From Actimicrobium sp. CCC2.4 (GTDB taxonomy: Bacteria; Pseudomonadota; Gammaproteobacteria; Burkholderiales; Burkholderiaceae_D), in assembly GCF_034347385.1 (NCBI RefSeq), contig NZ_CP133777.1, forward strand, positions 434,001 to 498,000: DNA of 64,000 nucleotides, read 5' to 3'. Made by a program: the position numbers and the translations under genes. Positions 55,565-64,000 of the stretch are shown one piece after another. Numbering within the stretch: position 1 is the stretch's first letter; every line of letters begins with the position of its first letter. The notes under the pieces were generated by a model. That model worked only from the letters and a program-made list of their open reading frames with translations, searched no databases and had not been told where the DNA came from.

Positions 55565-57675
55565 AGATAACGCCTTTGTTATTACGTATAATGCATTTGC
55601 ATATTGTTTGTAGTATTCGGTCATATTTTGCGGGCACATAATTCTGATACTGTCTTTCGGGAAGCGCACTAGTTAAGTGCACTGGGTTATGTAATTTATT
55701 CGCCACTGCAATTTATACCAGATGTCTATCTTGAAAGTGGGGGCGGCGAACATTGAGTTGCACTTGTTATTAGGACGACGAACGGCCAAAGTCTCGTTAT
55801 TTATAATTTATTACGTCACTTAAGATTAGATGCGTGAGTGATCTCTCGGTAGAAATGATGCATCTTATATGCTCAGGACATTTCGATTATATTTTCTGAA
55901 ATAGTTGAATGTCTTCACCTTTCGGTCGTTTCAAGATTTTCGATTGGTAAGGTTGACTACCATTATTTCGAAGAAACTTAAAACAGCGTCGAAATTTTCT
56001 TCAGCTACCCAGTCGGAAATAGAGTTATAGTATATTTTCGCTCCTTCCTCGTCCATCAAAATCATTTCGTCAAGCATGGTGAGCATGTATTCATTTATCT
56101 CAGGTTGAAACGTAATCCAGAAATTTTTAAAATAATTGATGTCGTTGGAGTTCTTGCATATCTTTAAACTGGCAGCCATCAAGGCGGAATTTTCAAGAAC
56201 AGGCTTCCCAATAAATAGTACTTTCACCTGGGAAAGGTGTTTTTCGATAAAGATGACTTGTTCAATTGATGGATTCCAAATAGGCATAATCTGCAATTTT
56301 ATAAAGTTGGTAGACACTTAATGTTACCATGAATAAAATAAGTTATTTTTAATAAGATATATTTTTGTTCTAGTGACTGGTTACGGATCGTACTATTTGA
56401 TTTTACGGTAGTATTCAGATGTTAATTTCGTCTTTCGCAACATCTAGTGCACCTTGCGACAGTGGCACTGCTTCGTTTCGGTTTTTCTTTTATACACCTG
56501 CTGTCACCATATTTTGATCTGACATTCGAAGGGAGACGTTATTGATCGCGTTTTCTTTGTGACCGTTGTTTGATGCGGTAAAACAGGAGCTCTTTTTCCC
56601 AATACGTTTTTAATTTGTTTCGTTCCATTCTGCGTTCCGTGCTTCAACGGGAGAGGGTTGGTACGATTTGGTGGTGCAAGGTTCTTTTGTGATAATTTGC
56701 GCGGCTGAAGCCACCTACCTGCACGCGTTGGCTTTGCCTGTGTACCGACTTGGTTTAGGGACAAGGGATTTGATATTGGATCCCTCCTCTTGCTGCAGAA
56801 TTCCCCACTGATTGTCCATGCTTGTTGATTTGTTTGCGGATCGGAAAGTAGGCGATCATCTTCCACGTTCGCATCGAGGATGAACTGCGTGGTGCTGAAA
56901 TGGATTTGGACCGTGGCTAATCAGCCTCAATTGTTTCTTTTAAGTAGCGGCGTAGGATTATTAGTCTTGCGAAGCTAAAAAATGCGAAGCGTACTTGCCA
57001 AGACAATCTCTTCACTATTTGCGATAACCGTAAAATCATAACGATATTTTTCTAATTAAATGATGATTTTTATCAATGGAGTCATCTCTTTAGCATAAAT
57101 TAGTGAGCTTTAAAGAGTCAATATATTTATATAGTAATAATAAAATTGACATCTTACCGATTAAAAATAACTAATAAATTTTAGTCAGTCTTTTGATATC
57201 TACTCAGTCGAAAAAATTTGTTTTTGTTCGGAAGCCGGGAAAATGATGCAGTTGGTCTCTCGCAGAAATGTAGATTTTTAGCATGATTATCACAACAAGA
57301 TGAATCGGTGCGTGCGATGATGGCATCAAATAGATGTTAAGTATTTGTGGGGAAAGGTTCGTATTTAAAGTTTAGTTAATCAATTTCAAATCTATCGATC
57401 GATGTTGTAAAATTTCAGGCTGAAATTCTCTTGTTGAAATACTATGGGATCAATTTTCAGCATTTCCGTCAGTGATTCATAGGAAGTAAAAAATTAATAT
57501 CCAATTTCATATAGCCTTTTTCAAATAAAGCAGGCTTTAGGTTAGATTGAAATTTGGCGTAATAAGTTTATAAAATTATTAAATAATTCGTAACTTTTAA
57601 GCTAATATTTTTATTGGTTTCAGGGGTAAAAAATCTCACGTACCAATTAATAAATAAGAAGAGTTTCCCCCCCCT
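55565..57675 (+). other. Long AT-rich, gene-poor stretch
   Basis: About 2.1 kb with only one plausible gene (55931-56317 on the - strand). The part from 56318 to 57675 has no frame that I trust; a moderately GC-rich island at 56500-56900 might be a decayed gene, but no protein similarity is recognised. A TTGACA hexamer occurs at 57146 without a matching -10. The ribosome binding site of the following gene is poor (CCCCCCCCT before the ATG). Confidence 0.55.
55931..56317 (-). CDS. Hypothetical acidic protein
   Basis: This is a 128-residue, helix-rich, acidic protein read from a GTG at 56317 (or an internal ATG at residue 11). It has IFIEKHLSQVKVLFIGKPVL near the start and EYMLTMLDEMILMDEEGAKI later. 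No domain is recognised. Reading frame length and amino acid balance in an AT-rich zone suggest a real gene, but no ribosome binding site is clear. A small orphan or immunity-like protein is possible. Confidence 0.45.
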   Translation of the reverse strand: MSTNFIKLQIMPIWNPSIEQVIFIEKHLSQVKVLFIGKPVLENSALMAASLKICKNSNDINYFKNFWITFQPEINEYMLTMLDEMILMDEEGAKIYYNSISDWVAEENFDAVLSFFEIMVVNLTNRKS

Positions 57676-58560
57676 ATGAAAATAGCCTACCTGATTGCTG
57701 CGCACAATAATCCAATCCATTTGAAGCGTCTTATAGTCGCTTTATCGTCAGAATCAGTGAGTTTTTTTATACATATTGATAAAAAATCAAGTATTGATGT
57801 TTTTTTAAAATTGAAGGATGATAATGTTCATTTTACGAATGAAAGAATTCCTGTCTATTGGGGCGACTTTTCTCAGGTCGACGCTTCATTGATAATGTTA
57901 CAGACTGCATTATCAGATAAAAATAATTTCGATCGTTACGTTTTGCTGAGCGGGGTCGATTATCCGATTAAATCTACTTCGTACATTGAAAAATATTTCC
58001 GAGAGCATCCTGACAGAGAGTTTATTACACTTGTTTCAATGCCATCCGAGTCGCACAAAAAGTCAATATCAAGACTTACTACTTTTGTTATTCGACCGGG
58101 TGGTAACACCATTGTCCGGTTCACAAAGAAAGTATTAAAAAAAGTCGGTTTTCGGTTACCTGACCGTGACTACAAGACTGCATTTGCGAATTTTCAGCCT
58201 TATGGCGGTTCCTCGTGGTGGGCTTTTTCACGCGACGCTTCTGAATATATCGTTGGCTTCGTTGCCAAGGAGCAGCTTTTGGTGGATTTCTTCAAGAATA
58301 CGGTATGTCCTGATGAACAATTTTTTCACACGATTCTGGGGAACTCACCCTATATGAAAAATGCGGTCAAGAACGTGACCTATGACGATTGGAGTGCAAG
58401 TGGAGCAAGTCCAGAAATTATTAACGAGCGACACCTTCACACCTTCAAGGAACAGGCTCTGAATAAATCAAACGAAGGCATTCTTTTTGCAAGAAAATTC
58501 GATGAAAAATCTTCGGAAATATTAATCAGGATTGATAACGAAATTAGAAGTGAAAATTAA
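57676..58560 (+). CDS. Core-2/I-branching-type beta-1,6-N-acetylglucosaminyltransferase family protein (GT14)
   Basis: This is a 294-residue protein with the GT14 pattern: IAYLIAAHNNPIHLKRLIVA, FFIHIDKKSSID, VYWGDFSQVDASLIMLQTAL, YVLLSGVDYPIKS, GGSSWWAFSRDASEYIVGF and CPDEQFFHTIL. Bacterial members add branch sugars to surface polymers. Low GC. It lies 2.2 kb from the main glycan block and is followed by an acyltransferase gene. Confidence 0.88.
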   Translation: MKIAYLIAAHNNPIHLKRLIVALSSESVSFFIHIDKKSSIDVFLKLKDDNVHFTNERIPVYWGDFSQVDASLIMLQTALSDKNNFDRYVLLSGVDYPIKSTSYIEKYFREHPDREFITLVSMPSESHKKSISRLTTFVIRPGGNTIVRFTKKVLKKVGFRLPDRDYKTAFANFQPYGGSSWWAFSRDASEYIVGFVAKEQLLVDFFKNTVCPDEQFFHTILGNSPYMKNAVKNVTYDDWSASGASPEIINERHLHTFKEQALNKSNEGILFARKFDEKSSEILIRIDNEIRSEN

Positions 58561-58618
58561 CTAAGTTTGTATAAAAAAACCCCTTAGCTTGTCAAGTTTT
58601 TATTTTCTAGAGGCCAAT

Positions 58619-59650
58619 GTGCGCCGCATTGAGAGTGTTGAAATCTTCAGATTAATCGCAATTACAGCAGTAATCGCAATTCATGTCCAACCCTTTCAAG
58701 GGTTTTCTTTTGAGAATGGCAGTGATAGACACCTTTTTATCATCATCAATCAATTGGCTCGATTCGCAGTACCTTTCTTCTTTGTTGTTTCGGGATATTT
58801 CTGGGGGATAAAGATAAGAAATGCGGTTTCATCTGAGGATATTAGCTATCCAATGATGAAAAAGATTTTCATGATTTTTGTGTTTTGGTCAATTATTTAT
58901 GTGCTGCCATATAATATTTTTAGTATCTCGGAAATTGGTTGGTATAAATTATTGACTAGTTCATATTGGAAAATTAGGGATATCTATGAACATCCTGTTC
59001 GCTCTTTAATGGAAGGATCGAAAGTTTATTTATGGTTTTTTGTAGCTTTACTTTATTCTGTTGGGATATCTCAAATTTTTTTAAAATATAAATTAGAAGG
59101 TTGGTTGATTTTTTTCGCGATTGCGTTATATCTTTTCGGTGTTTTCGCAAAAGCATATAGCGAGACATCGTTTGGAATTCGTATTCAGTTCGATACAAGG
59201 AATGGGCCTTTCTTTGGAACTATTTTCTTTGTAACTGGATATTTTCTTTCGCGCTACAATCCAACCAATCGATGGTTTATTTTAGGAATAGGATGTTTTT
59301 TGTTTGGCACTGTTCTTCATTTTATCGAATTGTATGTGATTTCTAGAATATATGGTGGTTATTTGGTTCAGGATTTTTGTTTAGGTACGTATTTTATGGG
59401 TGTCGGCGTAGCAATCGCTGCACTGTCTAATTGTAGCTTTTTACGAAATAGGGTTTTACAAATCATAGGGAAATTTACCCTTGGGATTTATGCAAGTCAC
59501 TTTCTCTTTATTGAAATGCTTGGTCCGATACGCCACTTGTATAATTCGGCATTTTGGGAAATTGCCTTCGTATCTATTGTCCTTACACTTTCGATTGTCT
59601 TTGTCATTACTCTTTCTAAAATAAATACGTTTAGGTCATTTGTCCAATAA
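58619..59650 (+). CDS. Acyltransferase family 3 membrane protein
   Basis: This is a 343-residue AT3 protein. The start is GTG at 58619, with AGAGG 5 nt upstream, giving the usual VRRIESVEIFRLIAITAVIA; a TTG at 58589 is less likely. The catalytic His is in VIAIHVQPF. About ten helices follow (FFFVVSGYFWGIKIRN, YASHFLFIEMLG). It is the second AT3 gene of the locus and follows the GT14 gene by 58 bp. Confidence 0.85.
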   Translation: MRRIESVEIFRLIAITAVIAIHVQPFQGFSFENGSDRHLFIIINQLARFAVPFFFVVSGYFWGIKIRNAVSSEDISYPMMKKIFMIFVFWSIIYVLPYNIFSISEIGWYKLLTSSYWKIRDIYEHPVRSLMEGSKVYLWFFVALLYSVGISQIFLKYKLEGWLIFFAIALYLFGVFAKAYSETSFGIRIQFDTRNGPFFGTIFFVTGYFLSRYNPTNRWFILGIGCFLFGTVLHFIELYVISRIYGGYLVQDFCLGTYFMGVGVAIAALSNCSFLRNRVLQIIGKFTLGIYASHFLFIEMLGPIRHLYNSAFWEIAFVSIVLTLSIVFVITLSKINTFRSFVQ

Positions 59651-60010
59651 TCCTTTTTCGCAGTTATTTTATTTGAACTTTGTGCGCAGGAATACTATGA
59701 CTGCGCAATAGTAAGTTGCTCATGAAAATGACCTTAAGTGATTTATTATTTTGTCCATAAAATGAAATATCAGTATGGCGGTTTGATTCTAGGCTTGATT
59801 ATTTAGTCAGTCCTGAATAATCAATACACCCTAGGTGCCATGCCGCTTATCGCTGTTAAAGATTTTTGCCGGGAAGCCAGGAAACCGGACTACATCCACC
59901 CAGTTTCCTGCAAATAATGTCGAAGTTGTCATGCCAAAATAAAGTCACGTTTTTCGGCATAGCAAAATCACCAGCCATCCCTACGCGAACAGATTGGTTA
60001 GGACCATCGC
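59651..60010 (+). other. Intergenic, left flank of IS remnant
   Basis: These 360 bp are AT-rich for the first ~150 bp and then change to a GC content like that of the insertion sequence remnant. The left end of that element probably lies here, near 59.85-59.95 kb, but I could not define a terminal inverted repeat. Confidence 0.4.
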
Positions 60011-61195
60011 TTGGTGATGAGTGCTAGCTTGATTGACCGGCAAGCCATTGATTTGGTCGCTTGTGTGTCGTTTTCTGCAGGACTCAGTCGATCATTATTG
60101 CGATCCCGGCTGATTACTGGATTGCTGTACCTGCAGCATGCGTTTGGCTTGTCGGTCCAGCAGTTTGTAGCTGTCTGTGTCGAGAACCCGTACTGGCAGG
60201 TTTTTACAAGTTAAACCCATCTGCAAATCGCACCGCCGATTGATCACTTAGCCTGCCGCGCTTGCGCTAGCGAATGGGTGAGGCCGGCGTCGAAGAACAA
60301 CTTGCCCAAGGCATTGAGGTGGCAAAAAAGGCACGCATGGTAACTAGCGCCAGCATCAGGCAAGTCATCGTTGATACGACCGTGATGGAGAAAGTGATTA
60401 CCTATCCAACAGACAGCGCGCTGCTCGAACACAGCCAACAACCTCAGTTGAAAGCGGCGCAACGGTGTGGCTTGACGCTGCGCCAGAATTGCAACCGCTA
60501 ACGCCACGATTAGCGCGTCATTCTAGTTGGTACGCGCAAGTTGGTCAGCTCAAGCGTATGCGCGGTGCGGTACTCATCTTGCGCTCTCGTCTCGGACGTG
60601 TGCATCGCGACATCGCACGGCAGCAGGACTAGGTGCCACTTTTCCAGCGGGGTCATGTAGACGAGCTGCTGGGTGAGCCGGTCGTGTGCTGGCGCAGCAA
60701 CCGAAGTACAAGAACAAGCTGGACGCCCACCATGTTCCCGAGGTCGCGTGTATTTCGAAAGGGAAATCCCGATAGCCCTACAAGCTCGGTGGCAAGGTGT
60801 CGATCATTACGACGCTCAAGGAAGGTCTCGTGGTCGGTGCCAAGTTAATCCCGGACAATCCTTACGATCGTTATACGCTTCACGAGGCGCTAGAGCATGC
60901 AGGAATCCCCGCCGATGCTAAACCGGAAAACGTCTTAGTCGAATGGGGCCATCGGGGTACCGGTATTGCCGTTGTGCCGGCCTGGATGTCCGGTCAGCTA
61001 CGCAGTGTCACCCGCTGTCTGTAAGCGAAGTTCAAGCGCCGGAGTGCGATTGAACCGTACATCGGCCTCATGGTAGCCGTCGGCAAGTTGAGGCGCAATT
61101 GGTTTAAAGGATCGCTGGACGATGCGATTCAGGCAGTGCTGTGTGGTGCCGGTCATAACATCCGGCTGATCTTCAATAAATTGAAATTGAAATAG
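60011..61195 (+). pseudogene. Degenerate IS5-family transposase
   Basis: Three blocks of a DDE transposase are readable in different frames. At 60011-60214 is the N-terminal part (LITGLLYLQHAFGLS, VENPYWQVF). From about 60274 comes VIVDTTVMEKVITYPTDSALL with the first catalytic Asp. From about 60797 comes the C-terminal part (LIPDNPYDRYTLHEALEHAG, then RRSAIEPYIGLM with the catalytic Glu). Frameshifts separate the blocks and TAA at 61022 interrupts the last. The element is dead. Flanks suggest it inserted beside the glycan genes. Confidence 0.85.
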
Positions 61196-61269
61196 GATAA
61201 TGTTAAAACGTCGGCATGTTCAAAAAGGAAATTATTCATGACCGACTAATTAGCGAGTCCAAAACTCAC

Positions 61270-62556
61270 CTATTTTTTTCTAAATCTATAAATTTTTGTT
61301 TTTATTTTCTTTAAAACCATAATTTTAAAATAGGCAAAAAATCCAATGCTCGTTAAAATATGAGTAGCATAAAATTTTTCTACTCCTTCAATCATCTTAT
61401 TTGATAATAAAAATGCAACTATTTTGGCTCTTACCGGTACAGCGAATCCATGTTTTTTCATTGCCAATTTAATTTCAATGGACAATGAAGCACTACTTGT
61501 CAACACGTTGCATATAAATATAAAGCGCATACTCCTGTATTTATCGATTTCAAAAACATCGCTATATTCAGCCAGTTTTCCGACTATCTCCAATGATAGC
61601 TGGGTTCGCAGACACTTCCAGCATGTTGAACAATTAATCTTGGCTGCATTCTGAGGTGCTACGCATACATCCAACGATTTTTGTGCGATAAGACAGTCTG
61701 CAATTATTTCAGTCTTTCGAAACCGAGTATATTGCCCACCACTTGAAATACACTCTGTAGTTTCTGTAGAAAAAAGATTTAGCGTAACTGCATCTGCATA
61801 TCCCATGTCATGAGTTCCCCTTACAGAGCCGTCAGTATAATGCACTGCAGACGAATATAGATATTTACTGCAACCTTTTTGGAGCAGCAAGGCAACAGAA
61901 ACATTGCGTATTGTATGCGTGAGTTGAAAATCCATTTTTAGAACCAAATCTAAATTGGAATTTATCCAAAACATAGGTAAATCTAGTTTTGTTGCCACGT
62001 GTTCCAGGCGTGCAAAGCGTTCCTTGAAAACATCTTGATCACGAATACTTTGCCCATGAGACCCAACATTATTTAATAGAAGTGTCGTTACCCGGTACTC
62101 CACGGGAATATTACTTTCCAAATGTTCATTTACTGTACAGAACGAATCGACACCAGCTGAAAAGCCAGTGAAAACTTCGACCCCACCCCAATTGGTCCTG
62201 ATAAGTCGATCCACTGAAATATCTACCTGACTACATTCTGGTATTAAATTTCTAATGATTTCCATTAAGTAAAAATTAACATTATAAAATAATTTACTCG
62301 AAATTGAGCCATTTACGTGCACATCAAATTTGTTTTTCATTGCATAAATTAATATGGCAACGAGGAATGCATCACTGGTTTCATTCGAAATCCAATGTGC
62401 GTATTCTGACTTTACCTCATACCAAAGCTGCTCTTTGCCCAAAGGAAATTCTATGTTCGAGGATATTCTTGTTAGTCCATCACCAATAGACATCACCGGA
62501 GGATGAATAATCAGTAGCCCATTATTTTTAATTTCAATTTTATTATTTATAAGCAT
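61270..62556 (-). CDS. QueC-like PP-loop ATPase of unknown function
   Basis: This is an intact 428-residue protein. A PP-loop lies at residues 132-139 (FSAGVDSF), matching the S-x-G-x-D-S ATP-pyrophosphatase motif. A zinc site C298-X10-C309-X2-C312-X2-C315 (CSTCWKCLRTQL) matches QueC, the 7-cyano-7-deazaguanine synthase, in spacing. The N-terminal ~125 residues and the basic C-terminal ~60 residues are extra to QueC (about 225 residues). The protein should adenylate a carboxylate or similar group. No queuosine genes are nearby. It is AT-rich, alone, and lies between two IS remnants. Confidence 0.8.
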   Translation of the reverse strand: MLINNKIEIKNNGLLIIHPPVMSIGDGLTRISSNIEFPLGKEQLWYEVKSEYAHWISNETSDAFLVAILIYAMKNKFDVHVNGSISSKLFYNVNFYLMEIIRNLIPECSQVDISVDRLIRTNWGGVEVFTGFSAGVDSFCTVNEHLESNIPVEYRVTTLLLNNVGSHGQSIRDQDVFKERFARLEHVATKLDLPMFWINSNLDLVLKMDFQLTHTIRNVSVALLLQKGCSKYLYSSAVHYTDGSVRGTHDMGYADAVTLNLFSTETTECISSGGQYTRFRKTEIIADCLIAQKSLDVCVAPQNAAKINCSTCWKCLRTQLSLEIVGKLAEYSDVFEIDKYRSMRFIFICNVLTSSASLSIEIKLAMKKHGFAVPVRAKIVAFLLSNKMIEGVEKFYATHILTSIGFFAYFKIMVLKKIKTKIYRFRKK

Positions 62557-62773
62557 AAATGTTATTATTGGTTATTTTTATTGATTAAGTTAAATTTATT
62601 GACATTTTCAAAGCCGCAATTTTCACTTTAAGAAGAAATGCATGAATCATAGATTTATTTAAAAACAATCGACTGTTAAAATATATTCATGAGTCTTCTT
62701 TATTTAGTTTTTATCTTTAACAAGTATGAAATATTAAGTCCGGAATTTTTTACCATGCACGGATTAGTGCAAT

Positions 62774-63126
62774 TTATAGCATACAATCCTCACCGCTCTT
62801 GTAAGACCGTATTCCAGTAGCAAAGTCCATGACCCGCTGCAGTTTAATCGAAAGCGTTTTCACGCCCGGTTCGCCATCACCTTTGCGCCCCAGCAACACA
62901 CCGAAATGGCGACCAGGCGGATCACCGTATTTAACGGCGGCGTGTCTCGCAGAATCGGTTTGCGCGCCACGATGTAGGCAGCTTGCCACTCCTCGCGATC
63001 AAAGACGGTCTCGCACTCCATCTCCGGACCTGTTCGTCCCAAACGCATCAGCCGCTGAATACTCCAGGCGATGATCGTGAACAATGCCAATGCCAACTCA
63101 AGGCGCTCGATGGTCGCCAGCAGCAT
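62774..63126 (-). pseudogene. IS4-family transposase C-terminal remnant
   Basis: The minus strand reads LLATIERLELALALFTIIAW and MRLGRTGPEMECETVFDREE, then after a frameshift near 62915 LLGRKGDGEPGVKTLSIKLQ and RVMDFATGI. These are the conserved C-terminus of IS4/Tn5-like transposases. The N-terminal and catalytic parts are gone; the break at 63126 abuts the next remnant. Confidence 0.82.
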
Positions 63127-63129
63127 CTC

Positions 63130-63339
63130 TTATTGATCACCTGGGACCAACATTACAAGTCGCCAGCTCGCAGTGAGCTGCATTCGTTTGCCGTTATTCC
63201 ACAACGATAGGTCGTGGAGCGTTCCTTTGCCTGGCTTGAGAAGTGTCGGCGTCCGTGGCAAGACTGTGAACGCAAGCTGACGACAAGCTTGCAATTCGTT
63301 CATCTGGCGTTTCTTGCATTATTGTTCAGAAGATTCTGA
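63130..63339 (+). pseudogene. IS5/IS427-type transposase C-terminal remnant
   Basis: The frame gives VIPQR, a TAG in place of the usual Trp, then VVERSFAWLEKCRRPWQDCE and LTTSLQFVHLAFLALLF, the end of an IS427-like transposase. The nonsense codon at 63208 and missing N-terminal part show decay. It lies head to head with the IS4-family remnant. Confidence 0.75.
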
Positions 63340-63466
63340 TCAGGTTGTGAATAGCCTCCGATGTGGTACTCGCGCAGTGCCAATTTGTTGCTGGACCGTG
63401 TTTCTGCTCGCAAAATGTTTATCGGCCGCTATACTCGCCGCAATAATTCGCTTCCTGTTTGCAGAT

Positions 63467-64000
63467 ATGTTCATCGCCTTTCACTTCGTTAGTACAGCTA
63501 TTTTGATGTTTCTCGTCACTACAAGCCATGCCGCGGAAATCGTACCGTTGCCGAAACCTTTGCAGCTCCAGGCCCACCAGTTCGCCGTCATCATTAACGA
63601 CACCGATCCCCTTAGCGTGGAAGTCGGCGAGTACTACCGTATAGCGCGTCAAATCCCTGCCGAGAACATGATCCATGTACGCATTCCCGATGCGCCGCGT
63701 AATTTGTCGCGGGCGGCTTTCGCCAGGCTTAAACGGGACATCGACGCGCAGCTGACGCCATCGATGCAAGCCATGCTGATGGTGTGGACGGCGCCGTATG
63801 GGGTCGAGTGCAATTCGATCACGTCTGCGATGACGCTCGGCTTTGATGCGCAACAGTGTGTCAAGACGTGTGCGCCCGGCAAGACCAGCCCGTACTACAA
63901 CGCGCTCACGCGTCAGCCTTTTACCGAGTTCGGGATTCGTCCGTCGATGCTGCTGCCAACCGAGTCATTCGAGCAGGCCAAAGCCCTGATCGATCGTGGT
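63467..64000 (+). CDS. TIGR03790-like secreted protein, 3' end outside window
   Basis: The first 178 residues start with a signal peptide (ending SHAAEI, about residue 23). The mature part begins LQLQAHQFAVIINDTDPLS, with the family segments EYYRIARQIPAENMIHVRIP, LVMVWTAPYGVECNSITSA-like (MLMVWTAPYGVECNSITSA) and LGFDAQQC. This matches my memory of the TIGR03790 family, whose occurrence is limited to exosortase-bearing species. Function unknown. GC-rich again, unlike the preceding region. Confidence 0.75.
   Translation, partial: MFIAFHFVSTAILMFLVTTSHAAEIVPLPKPLQLQAHQFAVIINDTDPLSVEVGEYYRIARQIPAENMIHVRIPDAPRNLSRAAFARLKRDIDAQLTPSMQAMLMVWTAPYGVECNSITSAMTLGFDAQQCVKTCAPGKTSPYYNALTRQPFTEFGIRPSMLLPTESFEQAKALIDRG

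Noticed and set aside
30594-55600. JUMPstart/ops element typical of polysaccharide operons
   Set aside because: I found no GGCGGTAG motif in the upstream regions of the locus.
56504-56866. 120-residue minus-strand frame in the gene-poor gap
   Set aside because: Pro/Lys/Gln-rich low-complexity product, no ribosome binding site and no recognisable domain; could be part of a decayed gene.
58589-58618. TTG start for the second AT3 acyltransferase
   Set aside because: The GTG at 58619 has a proper AGAGG site and gives the usual family N-terminus.
61270-62556. QueC-like gene as part of a Qat or CBASS defence operon
   Set aside because: None of the partner genes (ATPase, TatD-like nuclease, cyclase, effector) is adjacent; only IS remnants flank it.
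1-64000. tRNA, rRNA, CRISPR or prophage
   Set aside because: No cloverleaf, rRNA segment, regularly spaced repeat array or phage structural gene was seen.

Overview
The window looks like a chromosomal segment of a GC-rich betaproteobacterium of the order Burkholderiales, most likely the Oxalobacteraceae (Janthinobacterium/Herminiimonas/Massilia type). This is inferred from the birA-coaX pair, the Mla-type lipid transport operon, the codon use and an exosortase B (EpsH-type) exopolysaccharide locus. No rRNA, tRNA, CRISPR array or replication origin was seen.

Positions 1-31 kb are mostly core or housekeeping genes in short operons. In order they are: an RND efflux outer membrane factor and adaptor (adaptor cut by the window edge); a DUF808 membrane protein; a chemoreceptor; a small lipoprotein; an Ogt plus Ada/AlkA alkylation-repair pair; a MipA-like porin; a compact hydrolase-ACP-ketosynthase operon whose hydrolase has a cysteine nucleophile elbow; a SulP transporter; a D,D-carboxypeptidase; an alpha/beta hydrolase with a 2Fe-2S ferredoxin; an MlaE-F-D-lipoprotein-VanZ operon; birA-coaX-SPOR-like; a TonB receptor diverging from a PepSY protein across a Fur-like box; an ECF sigma/anti-sigma/CWC operon; argB; a head-to-head DUF1045/phnM pair; and a nitronate monooxygenase.

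Positions 30.7-55.5 kb are one large exopolysaccharide locus on the + strand. A CAAX-type protease, EpsL and the priming glycosyltransferase come first. After an AT-rich control region with a good sigma-70 promoter comes a small secreted protein ending in LPETG-transmembrane-RRR, a candidate exosortase substrate. EpsD, EpsE, EpsF, EpsG and an exosortase-EpsI fusion follow. From about 41 kb the base composition turns AT-rich and the genes become glycan-specific: flippase, glycosyltransferases, pyruvyl transferase, polymerase, acyl- and acetyltransferases, a WecG/TagA glycosyltransferase and a sugar nucleotidyltransferase. The prediction is a Wzx/Wzy-made, pyruvylated and acylated polymer exported through EpsE/F/L.

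Positions 55.5-64 kb are a mosaic: a gene-poor AT-rich stretch, two more glycan genes (a GT14 enzyme and an acyltransferase), an intact QueC-like PP-loop ATPase of unknown role, and remnants of three insertion sequences. The window ends inside a TIGR03790-like gene, a family reported from exosortase-bearing bacteria. The best candidates for something new are the QueC-like gene, the LPETG-tailed protein and the cysteine hydrolase-ACP-ketosynthase operon.
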